Shown: positions 35,627 to 45,352 of the stretch, piece by piece
How the letters are laid out: every line of letters starts with the position of its first letter
Position numbering within the stretch: the stretch's first letter is position 1
Assembly (NCBI RefSeq): GCF_020509005.1
Contig: NC_063016.1
Location: 2,356,001-2,420,000 of the forward strand
DNA: 64,000 nt
Source of the DNA: Fulvia fulva
Lineage: Eukaryota > Ascomycota > Dothideomycetes > Mycosphaerellales > Mycosphaerellaceae
Reading direction: 5' to 3'
Notes under the pieces: model-generated
What the model saw: the letters and a program-made list of their open reading frames with translations, nothing else
The model's database searches: none
What the model was told of the DNA's origin: nothing
Made by a program: the position numbers and the translations under genes

Positions 35627-35760
35627 AACTGCAAAATGGGTTGTAGGCTGGTGAAAGTTCCACGCGGGTTCACTAGGCCTAGGGGATACTACTGCACTGG
35701 TTGTAGCAGTAGTGCTGTGACGATGCAAACTCTGCTTTGGGGCTTCCTTGTCGCAGCGAA

Positions 35761-35789
35761 TGTTAGTGAGCGCTAATCGGGCTCATAAC
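35761..35789 (-). promoter_or_regulatory. Primer binding site: complement of a half tRNA-Met
   Basis: Directly inside the 5' LTR the minus strand reads GTTATGAGCCCGATTAGCGC and continues to 35,761. Its complement has the anticodon stem-loop of a methionine tRNA (GGGCTCATAAC, anticodon CAT) and extends toward the D arm, as for Drosophila copia, which uses the 5' half of initiator tRNA-Met. The exact tRNA in this genome is not in the window. Confidence 0.8.
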
Positions 35790-35996
35790 TATCACGTTAG
35801 AAGTGTGGGAAGTTATTGTACGGGCTCATATAGGGTGTTTCAAAAGCAGGTTGTGTATTGCATGTGTCTATCTAGAATGGACAAGTGTTGCTCTTGAAGA
35901 GGCTGCAGGTGACTAATCAGTCACCTGATTCTTAGCGTACGTGGCCTCAAGTTTTGATGATGGGATGTTGCCCATGTGCACGCTCGGATCGCGACA
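35790..35996 (-). repeat. Copia-4 5' LTR
   Basis: 207 bp, reads as identical to 29,223-29,429. Confidence 0.93.
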
Positions 35997-36229
35997 GGGG
36001 GTCCAAGGGGTCTCCCCCGGAAACAAAGAGGCGGATCTGTACTATACTAGATTAAGAAACAGATTGCGCCCGCGCAGTCGATACGGTAGTAGATAGATCA
36101 AATAAAGAGCCTTCGTCGGACTCTACGAGGCTTGGCTCTGCCGCCTCGCAGCACATTTTTAGCCGATGATCGACTTGAGCGATATTTGTAGCACTCAAGG
36201 TCTTTCCACCTCTGCTGCTGCATCTCATC

Positions 36230-36931
36230 ATGGCCATCGTAACCCAGATTTCACGAGCGGCGCCATCTCTCTCAGACTTGTGCGCATTGCTTGTTGTCGG
36301 TCTGATTGCTGTGTGGACATCATTGTATACCTATCTGGTGCAAGAAGGCGCATCCATCACCCCTAGCAGTGTCTGTGAAGAGCCTCGCTATACCGTGCGA
36401 ACACTATCTTTTGACCCTTTGATCCAACACATCGAAAACTTCATCACCCCTACAGAGATCCAACACCTCTTGTCCCTTGCGTAAGTCGCATATACGGCTG
36501 AATACCAAGGGTACGCCAATGTCGACATGATCGAGCATCTCCAAGTAACCCGCTACCTCCGCTCTCAACACTTCGGACCACACTACGACTGGCTCCAAGA
36601 CGATGTCGATCGAGGCAACCGAGAGACGACCTTCTTCGCTACATTGGAGGCTAACTGTACGTCGTGCGGGACGTACTTCCCCAATCTCATATACCACTGG
36701 GACTACGAAGACTCACGCTGGTGTAGGATCGTGGATTGTAGTGAGAAGGACGGGTTAACGGTGAATCCTATCGCTGGTAGTGCGTTGTTTTGGGTCAATT
36801 TGCATGCGGATGGCATGGGAGATGAGAGGATGCTGCATGCCGGGCTGCCTGTACCGGATGGGTCTAAGACGGGCCTGAATATCTGGACCACAAGGGAGCT
36901 CGTCGGCGGGACTGAGGGGAGTGTTGCATAG
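36230..36931 (+). pseudogene. Prolyl 4-hydroxylase-like 2OG-Fe(II) oxygenase, interrupted by an in-frame stop
   Basis: The first 84 codons encode an N-terminal membrane anchor (LCALLVVGLIAVW) and the start of the domain (HIENFITPTEIQHLLSLA). Then comes TAA (36,482-36,484), after which the same frame continues with YQGYANVDMIEHLQVTRYLRS, HFGPHYDWL, MLHAGLPV and KTGLNIWTTREL. These supply the HxD...H iron ligands and the 2-oxoglutarate-binding Lys of the family. About 40 residues that normally lie between LLSLA and YQGY are missing. A donor-like GTAAGT sits at the stop, but no usable acceptor follows within the gap (the nearest would give a 29 nt, frame-breaking intron). I infer a deletion that removed the end of an intron and part of the next exon. 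It lies 230 bp from the young Copia element. Confidence 0.75.
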
Positions 36932-37088
36932 CGCTGACGAGGTTGATGTGTCAGTACTGGTCAACAACATGATCCATATCAACGCCACCGTTATGACTAC
37001 CAAGATACATTACACTCATTACTTTTGTTCCTCACATACAGGACACCACACTCAACCGTCGCCTCAACCCCATCGTTTTGTTTCTCAG

Positions 37089-39235
37089 TCACTCAATGTT
37101 CGCATTTTCATGCTTGTGCGACGACGACGAGAACCCATTCCTCGACGAACTGGAAACCATCCTCGACGTAGTAGATCGCGACCCGCCGCCAGATTGACTG
37201 TGGGAATGTCCATGGGAGTGAAGGTAGCTTGACTTGCTCTCCTCCCAACGCTCCAGCTCTCTGCACTTCTCTTCATACTTGGTCATGAACTCATCTCGCT
37301 CACGATCGGCAGTGGAGCGTGCGGATATGGCTCTCTCCTTCTGCTCGCGCGCCTCACGTAGCAAAGCACGCAGACTTTCGATCTCGAATTCGAGCTCGCC
37401 TACGCCGACGTCCTTGTTCTCGATCGTCTCGGTGACCTGTCGGACTGTCAGCAGTGCTCGGGTATGGCATGAAGATGTGTCAGTAGACTGGTGATGGGCA
37501 GGACTTACTTCCTCATAGCGAAGGGCATATTCTTCGGTCTCTTTCCGAGCACGATCCCGCGCGTCGATTAGCTGACGGTTCTCGCCTTGCAGGATCGAGA
37601 TCTTCTCTTTGAGTTGGGTGAACTCAATTTGTAGGTGGTCGTGCTTGTGGCGGTGATCATCACGCTCGCTCTCGATGGTTCGAATCTTCTCGATGTAGCT
37701 GGCAACTTCGGAGCGCACCTCGGACAGGGTATGCCCAGTGTGGGTCAGAGTCTCTTGGATGGTGTGGTGCTTGCGGTGGCTCTCGGTGACCTTGTGGCGC
37801 TCACTGTCGAGGTCATCCTTGAGTGCGTCCCTCTCGATGATGATGGTGCGGTTTTCCTCGCGACTGTGGTCGAGGTGGCGGCGAACCTCTTCAATCTCGG
37901 ATTGCAGATCTCTGAGTCTGTCCTCTTTGCCAGTCAACTCCCGCTTGGACTGCTCGTGCTTCAACACAATATCAGCCAAGCGGCTTTCAACATCCTCGAT
38001 GTTGGTGGTCTTGGTCCTGACTTCGATTCTGAGGCGGTCGATGGTGGAGACGTGGTCATCACGCTCGGATTCGATGAAGTGGATGGACTCTTTGACCTGC
38101 TTGAGCTCACGCTGGAGTCTCTCGTAACGGTCAGTGACATCTGTCAACTCGCGGTGTGTCTCATCATGGCGAGTCGTGATCTTCCTCAGCTCCTCTTGCA
38201 GACGATCCTTCTCGACGAGGTAAGTGTCACGCTCCCTTTCGTATCCCTTGATGCGGTCGATGAGTGTAGTCACTTCCTTGCGAGAAGACTCGAATCGAGT
38301 GTTGAGATCAGTGTGCCTAGACTTAAACTCTGTATGCTCACGAGTCAAGTTGCGTAGCTCATTACGGTACTTCTCGGCATCCTCCTTAGCGTGGTCGCGC
38401 TCGCTCTCAAAGTTCCTCAGACGCGTCAGAGCTCCTTCCAAGTCAGACTTGATCTTATCATGATCGATCTGAAGGCGAGAGCTGGAGATGTGGACTTCAG
38501 ACAACTCCTTGCGGCTGCGCTCCAGGTCGTGATCGCGGTCATGGACCTTCTTCTTCTGCTCGTTGATGCCGTTCAGGGCTGCAGAGAGTTCGATAAGAAG
38601 CTTCTCGACTTCCTTTCTGCGTTCACCAAGCTCGCGGCCGTGGTTATGCTGCTGGCTCTCCCTCTCCTCCAGAGTCTCAGAGATCTCTTCGATGCGCGTG
38701 ATCAACTCTTCACGCTCACGGTCGAAAGACTCGCGGTCTGACATCAGCCGGGACCAATACTCCTTCAAAGAAGACGCCTCGCGAGAGGCACTGGTCATGA
38801 GCTCAATCAAGCTGAAGAACTTGCTTTCAGCTTGAGTCGTCAGCTCTGCCGACATCTTGTTCTTGTGAGCGTGCCTGAACAAAATTATCAGCCTCACAAC
38901 CTCCATACCCTGATTGGCAAGACATTTACTTACATGAAGGAGCTTGTGCGTCTGGCAGAGCTCGTGACCTGTCGGCTTGAACGAGCAAGTGAGCTCCGTC
39001 CCTCAGCCCTGGCTGTGCTGTGGCTCCCGCGGAAGCCTACTGACTTGCCAGCTCCACTATGGCCTGGGTCAGAGAAGACATCGTCGCAGTCCAGGAGGCT
39101 TGAGTTGAAGCGCATCATGGCGAGCTTCTCTGGGGTAAACTCCGTGGATGCGAAATCCGATTGAATGTGAGAGTGAACGTTTCCGGGGTCCATGTTGCCA
39201 GAAGTACTATTGTTGATGACAGTCGCTTCAGACAT
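37089..39235 (-). CDS. Long coiled-coil protein, function unknown
   Basis: Three exons: 39,235-38,934, 38,874-37,509 and 37,436-37,089, giving 671 residues. Both introns (59 and 72 nt) have GTAAGT donors and CAG acceptors. The second has CTGAC about 15 nt before its acceptor, and both junctions keep frame. The N-terminal 100 residues are Ser-rich and probably disordered, with a short conserved-looking motif FTPEKLAMMRFNSS. Residues from about 120 to 600 are heptad-rich, highly charged coiled coil (Glu, Arg, Lys, Asp, His). The C-terminus is Ser/Gly/His-rich. It resembles fungal cytoskeletal or scaffold coiled coils in composition only. Gene and splice structure are solid; function is not. It converges on the oxygenase pseudogene. 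Confidence 0.85.
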
Positions 39236-41084
39236 GTGATGTGATTCTCTGCTGGAAGGTCAGGTCGTATGTGTAGAAACGATTTGCTCAAGCAGCTCAC
39301 AGCAGTTTTATAGCTCTGTCTACCTCAGCTCAATGCGAGCTCGGCACACTTACATCTGTCAACCCACCTGTGAAAGTGGATGATGGCACGCCACTTGCAT
39401 GTCAAGAGGTCGGTCCCTGCGTTGGTCAATTCGAAACAGCTCAAGCCTGCCAGCCATTTCGAGGTGCTACTGGCCGCTCCGAGGGGAAATGGGTACGAAG
39501 ATTATCATCAATGTCTGGCTTGATCACTCTGGAGACAGTGCGAAGCATGCACAACTACTTTGCTCTAGCAGCAGCTGCATCCTGGCAGCTGTCGATGTCA
39601 CCACTAGCTTCAGAGTAGCCCCGACAGTCTTGCACCAGAGAGATTGCAGTTCGCATGGTGTCCACTCGCTACCACTAGACGCCATATGAGAGACGCTAAT
39701 GGCGCGGCATGATCGGCATGGCTTGCTCATACTCCACTATCTGCATGGCTGTACGATCCCGGAGCTGCCGTACCACTTGTGGTGTAAGACATGGGTAGTC
39801 CATCCACGGGAAGACCATCCGTTTGGCATCGTTGTCCCCCCTGGTCGACGACAGAGCTGCCATCCATAGGTACGAATAGCAACCAGTTCTGAGATAGTGC
39901 TCGCAGCAGCAGCCGGCCTTGCCGACTTGTTGGTACCTTCTGTAGATCAGCTAGGAGGGATGTTAAAGCTTAAGTGGTATACACGACGCTCTGCAGTAAT
40001 CTTTCCCAAACAGGGAATCAGCATAGCTTCAGCGCAGAGCGAGGAGCCTTTTGGAATAGCCACTGCACCTCAGGAAGCGATGCTCGTCGCAGTCTCGCAC
40101 TCAAGAAGGGCGGATAGGCTTGCAATGAGGTATATTCGGCATGCTCAGCACGATGTACATCTCATCACCAAGATGGCCACGTCATGCAGACAGAGATCCA
40201 ATGCAGGCTCCGCTACGCAAACCTTTCCTGTATAGCAACACTGTTGCTACATGTAGCTTGATGGATTATGCATGGGACAAAGCTACCATCGATATACGAA
40301 GTCTGTGAGCATAGCTTCGCAAATGTATGGAGTGATGCATGCCTTGGTGGCTGCATGCCCCTCGCTGACTTGAGCTGTGCAGTCCTAATGAAGACAAAGC
40401 AGCGTGGAGCACGAGGGACTAACACCGCAAGCATGGCTTCGGCAGACGGGCCGCCCGACCTTATTGGCAAGCCGATCATTGTGGATCGCTGAAGACCTGG
40501 GGTTCCGTCAACTTGTTGGAAGGCTGTGCAGATTGAGATGTCTTTGCACGCTTTGTTGGTCGCACAACAGATGTCGCCGCTCGTGCATAGGTCTGACAGC
40601 TGCAGCACTGCTTCATGGCGGCCATTACAGCAGCGAGGGTGGCTTGGCGCTACAATTCAGCTCGATCCGGAGAATTTTCAGCGTCCAATGAATGTACCTC
40701 TTGTGGGTCCTTGCATGACGACCTGGAGCATTGACGGTATCAGATGTCCAGCCACGAAAGCAATTTCCGTGCAAGGGCTGGTGACATGGTGTGTTGCCGC
40801 GCTGGGTGTTGATTCTTCCCTTCTAGGAATCTGCCAGACAGACGCACGTCCGTGAACTAAACGCATAGCGACGCGCCGTACCCTCCACTATTAAGCCACA
40901 CGCCAGCGTGTTGAAGCCAAGGATTATGCTTCAGTAAAGAGTCGAAACGCTCGGCGGCTGTCGACTTTGTCACCCGGCCCTGGTGCTCACTTTCTTCTGC
41001 ATACAGCGTCTGAGAAGGCGCTGACAGCATCTGTTGCTCTGCAGCCACAGATGGGCGACATCTGTGTAAACGTTCCTTTCGCCA
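39236..41084. other. Intergenic, no gene seen; contains a dispersed repeat at 40,861-40,990
   Basis: Several open frames of 60-130 codons occur on both strands (for example 40,213-40,608), but none shows a domain, splice logic or a partner frame. The 5' part is the promoter side of the coiled-coil gene. Confidence 0.6.
40861..40990. repeat. Dispersed repeat, copy 1 (copy 2 at 50,956-51,085)
   Basis: Shares with copy 2 the blocks ACACGCCAGCGTGTTGAA, AGTCGAA.CGCTCGGCGGC and TCGACTTTGTC in the same order and spacing. The first block contains a palindrome ACACGC-CA-GCGTGT. Confidence 0.75.
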
Positions 41085-43541
41085 TCACTTCATCGACATG
41101 ATACTCGTCTGGACATCTTGAGGCTCATCATTCGTCGCACTCGAATCGATCCAGCTATTCTTATCCCACTCAACAGTATCGAGCCATTGGAGGAACCCTG
41201 CGTCATTACCAATCGGGAAATACAGCGGGGAGTCGTCGAAGACCGGTGGTTCGCCAGATGCTGACACTGCAGGAGGCGGATTCGGCGAAAGAATCTGGTC
41301 GAGCACTTTCTTCAACGCACGGCGCCCTTGGTCACAGATTGAGAAATTTCCTTCTCCAGGACCGACGGCTGCGAGGGCAGAGATAAAGACGCTGAGATCT
41401 TGAACGGTCTCTGACCTGTTGAGGATATCCGGCGTGTATTGTTTTGTTTGCTCTTGCTTGAGCATCTCAACAGCCAGAACACCTGCAGCTGGCAAACCGT
41501 GAAGTGCGAGCAAGTAGATCAGGTCACCCTGGAAGTCCCGGAAGTAGTCGCGTTTCGACTGTGCTAGTAGCACGAGCTTTAGCATTCGTACTGAAACGGG
41601 TATCATTGTTTTGTGTCTGCTCGGAGTCGGCATATGAGCGCCCTCTGCAGCAAGAACTCCGTGTGCACCATTCCCGTATGAATACATAGCATGAAAACTG
41701 CATTGACCTGACGCATCGTTTTGTCGGCCTTTGCGTACGGGTTCAGCTGCTGGTTGAACGTCTCGGAGCCTTTCAACATCTCCTCGGGCGGGATTCGCAT
41801 GAAGTCAGGCATAGACGCGTTCATGCGATCCATCTTTCTTCGCACTTGGTCGGCCTGTAGCGCCAGTCCCTCCTCATTGGATCCAAGAGCGATTTCTAAG
41901 ATGTCCTCGCGGAGTTGACAGTGCCAGAACCAGACTCTCAGCCACGTTGCACGGTTGAGGTTACCGCTTGTATTCCAACCACCCTCGTCAAGGGCCGACA
42001 AAACTGCATCAAGTTCATCGCCTTGTAAGAACAGCTCGTCGTCAGACAGATCCAAGGGGTACTCCATATGACAGTACCGTTGTGAAAGTCTCGGTGGACG
42101 TCCTAGAAAGGTTGCAACAACCTTGTCGTGGCCGTATGCTGATATGAACAGCTTTTTACGTAGCTCAGCCAAGAAGAACGGCGTCTCTGCGTCCACGCGG
42201 TTGCCTTGATGTAACCCCAGAGCCACAATTGCGTCGCAGACTTCTCCGGTCCTTTGCCAAGCAGCGTAATGTGCATCGCCTTTCAAGCATTCGACCAGGA
42301 TCAGATCCTCAAACATGAAGCACACATAGATATCGTTGAGAACTTCACTCTCGTAGCAGAAGCACAAGCAGAATTCCGATGCCCGGCGCATGCGTTCTGC
42401 AAAGGTAGCTCGATCGACGAAACGTTCCCGGATAGAGTCGAAGATTGTATCCCAGTTGCTGAGATTGATCGCTGTGAGCCCGACCAACGACAAAATCACA
42501 CCAACGACCTCCCATTTGAGGTTTCGTCCAGATGCGGCCTTTGCCCATTCTCGCGCGGTCATCTTCCCGTGAACCTTAAGAGGCCTTCGCGTGTTATGCC
42601 ACACCAACTCTGATAAATTTCGGAGTTGCGTGGGGTCGCTTTCTTCGAGGACATGACCAAACTCATTCCACACTTCATCGATCCAGATCTGAAATATAGG
42701 TTGAATCACACAGATGCCATCAGAAAGGTCAAAGAAGCGCTGGGTAAACCTTCTGTACACTGGGATGTCTCTGAGCGTCGAGAGAACTTCCGCGCCTTGT
42801 TGAATCTTGTCGGAGGGAATTGCTCGAAAGTCGTCCGGAGCGTCCTCAATGCCCGGTGTCTCGAGTATAGTTGGATTCTCCGTGTACACCGCAGAATAGC
42901 TTGTTGGGCCGAGGAAGCCTGTCCTCCTGTCTCGATACGACATGGCTGTCTCCGGACTTGCGTATCCACCACAGGCCGTTCTTCGCCTGTCATCGTTGCT
43001 GGAAGAGCATGTTGGTACACGGCTCAGTGGCGATCCTGCTGCGATTGGGTTTGAAAGTGGTGATTGCGCTACGGAGTGTCGTTTCAGCGACGAGCTATCC
43101 GCTACGCGTGAAGTGTGGTGGTCCAACGCAGGGGTACTGCTGCTCGATGGCGGACTTACAATCCCGTTAAGCGGCCTGTCAATTACGGTGGGATATGGGC
43201 TCAGATGAGGTTGCCGAAACGAATCAGACGATGATGTGCGTTGCGGTCCGACAGCTGGGTTAGGTCGAGGTTTTGTCAATGGTGCAGGGTGGTAGATGCA
43301 ATCAGCAGCCTTGTTCCTTCGAGCACAACGACCGCAGACAGGAGAAGCATGATCGCAGCGCAGCTTACCGCGCCGACACTAGATAAGGACGTCAGTATGG
43401 TTTTCTGCTGCATATACATTAGTCAGCCCCATGATTGCGTACTGGCTCACAGCTGAACAGTTTCCCGTTGCGTCTGTATGATGGGGTGACTGATAGTGCC
43501 GATGACGCATCAGCAGCTGGTGGAGCTGGAGGCGCCGCCAT
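41085..43541 (-). pseudogene. Zn2Cys6 transcription factor (RSC3-like class), broken by a 2 bp frameshift
   Basis: Exon 1 (43,541-43,443) ends in SYRRNGKLFSCEP. A 64 nt intron (43,379-43,442, GTACGC..CTAG) follows, and exon 2 begins CRRGKLRCDH..CGRCARRNKAADC. The junction thus rebuilds a Zn2Cys6 cluster of the CEPCRRGKLRCD type. A fungal-specific transcription factor domain spans about residues 190-480. At 41,632-41,635 the sequence ATAT replaces an expected AT: one frame runs to the stop at 41,603, while the conserved sequence goes on in another frame (MPTPS, MIPVSVRMLKLVLLAQ) to 41,085. No intron can bridge this. Full-length product would be about 795 residues. It is either a pseudogene or a sequencing error in a short AT run. 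Confidence 0.8.
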
Positions 43542-44334
43542 GTTGGTCTGGATGATTGTTGGCAGACGCCTCAGAGATTGATGTGCTCCGGAAGGAAGAC
43601 CTGGTCAGATCGCAACCAAAACCACCAGGCCAGGCTGAAGGGCATCTACAATGCAGTGAATACCGCCGTCATAAGCTGACAACCCAGGGGTGACGAGGCT
43701 GTGTCGTGGTCAAGGATGCAGTGCTGGTGCTGCTCGTAGTAGTGTAGTCGCTTGATATTGGAATGAGCAGGCAGAAACAAAGCCGCGGGCGAGTGCTGGC
43801 TCGCGGTGCGGTACACGGTAGAACTACACCGTGACTCCCGAACCTCGGAGTCAAATGTTCGGCGTTGGTGAGCGCCTTAGCTCGGCTCCTTCCTCCTGGG
43901 CATCAGACGCGTCCTTGTTTTATTCTAGCATCGATGCGCCTTGTGGCTGCAGTGACCGCTAACGATCTTTTTCATCCATCACGCGCGTTGATGTAGATCG
44001 AGGGAGCTAGAACTATTGCACAACCCAATGTACGACGCTGGGCACCAGGACTGAACGATAGGAAGCGACGATTATGCACACCCATGCTCTCTAGATCAAC
44101 AATGAATGCCTTGCCATCGGATAAGCGGGTGCTGCGGACATAAATATCATTATTATCGTAGGAGCACTATCGTTTGGCCAGAACGACGAGCCGACACCGA
44201 GCCGACATGTACTCCGCCCGAGACGAGACGCGGGCTCCATCTGACGTTGGCATCACTTCCATCGCGAAGCATTCAATGTTGGCTTCATGAACCATTCACC
44301 TGCTCGACCTTAGTGCGATTGGCCTTCCATCACC
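43542..44334. other. Divergent intergenic region, no gene seen
   Basis: Lies between the start of the Zn2Cys6 gene and the AhpD-like gene and probably holds both promoters. No specific element could be assigned. Confidence 0.6.
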
Positions 44335-45272
44335 ATGTCGAAGCTATCAGAACCACTGAAGCAATTCATCAACGCCGCCCACGCCCGCCCTAACACCGTC
44401 CCAGCACCCAAGAACGTCGCCTCAATCTACGAGCGGATCGCCTTTGATGCCGCGTCCAAGAAGGTCGGATTGCCAGTATGGCTTTCTGCTTCGGTATGTT
44501 CATGTTCATACAACACAGAAAAACAAAACACTGACATTCCTCTCAGACCGCAGCAACAATGACCATGAACTCCCCAGAATCAATGCTAGCCCTCTACAAC
44601 CTCGCCACATCCCCCACCCACACCTCCTCCAAATACCCCAACCAACCCCTCTACGCCGCCGAACTGATGCGCGAAATCGGCCTGAAATGCATCGGTTTCA
44701 ACGGTGTGCCCCGTACCATCAACGTCCTCGGTGCATTCTACTCCAGTCTTCCTGCAGAAATCCAGTCCCAACTAGCCCAACGAAAACCGCGCCGACACCT
44801 CTCCAAATCCAACATCGAGGACGTCCTAGCCCGGGGCGATGGGTTGTGGGACAGTATTTACCACCCTTTCTCACATAAATTGAGTAAGAAACTAGCGCAA
44901 TCGCATCCTGACTTACCGGTGCACATTATCGAGTCAGAATACGGATGTCTCTTCTCAGATCCGCCGGGTGCTGCGGGTGAGGGGATTCCGAATGTGGGGA
45001 GGGTGCTCACGTCTGTGATTGCGGTGGCGTGCTTGAGGGCGCAGAGTGGGGTGGGGCCGCAGGTTGTTAGTCATGTGTTTGGGCTCAGAAAGGCGTTTGA
45101 GGATGGGAGTGCGGAAGGGGAGGAGGAGGTGCCCGGGGGAAGGTGGGTGGCGGGGAATGAGGGGAGTTTGTGGTTGTTGGAGCAGGTGGATAGGATTGTG
45201 TATGGGCTTGGGGAGGGGAGGGGGACGACGTATGCGCCGGGTTTCGAGAGTGCGCCGAAGGCGAAGCTTTGA
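44335..45272 (+). CDS. AhpD-like (carboxymuconolactone decarboxylase superfamily) protein
   Basis: Two exons, 44,335-44,493 and 44,547-45,272. The 53 nt intron (GTATGT..CTGAC..TCAG) is in phase 0, giving 294 residues. The start MSKLSEPLKQFINA, the MREIGLKCIGFNGVPRTIN block and CLRAQSGVGPQVVSHVFGLRKA near the C-terminus fit the conserved fungal AhpD-like family as I know it. Classical AhpD enzymes use a CxxC pair plus His. Here there is one Cys before the final His, so peroxidase-type chemistry is uncertain. It ends 80 bp from, and converges on, the CoA transferase gene. No membrane segment or signal peptide. The biological role of this fungal group is not established. Confidence 0.8.
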
Positions 45273-45352
45273 AGAAGAGGTATAGATGGTGTCGGTTTTT
45301 GTACATGTGGAGGATATAGAAGAGATCATGAGACAGGTCTGACTATCCCAAT

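Larger units (their letters stand above)
29223..35996 (-). mobile_element. Copia-4: young, un-RIPed Ty1/copia LTR retrotransposon
   Basis: 6,774 bp with 207 bp LTRs that read as identical, flanked by GGGGG on both sides (29,218-29,222 and 35,997-36,001). CA and TG dinucleotides are at normal levels. On the minus strand: 5' LTR, methionine-tRNA half primer site, gag, protease, integrase, reverse transcriptase, RNase H, then about 1 kb of non-coding DNA, a short purine tract and the 3' LTR. The polyprotein is in two overlapping frames because of a single frameshift within reverse transcriptase. It must have inserted after the neighbouring repeats were mutated. Confidence 0.95.

Noticed and set aside
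36481..36509. 29 nt intron rescuing the oxygenase gene
   Set aside because: Too short for fungal splicing and it would break the reading frame.
37635..38357. 240-codon plus-strand open frame
   Set aside because: It is the antisense shadow of the coiled-coil gene, whose splice structure and heptads are clear on the minus strand.
40213..40608. 131-codon minus-strand frame
   Set aside because: No domain, no codon pattern and no partner exon. It lies in a region of many similar random frames.
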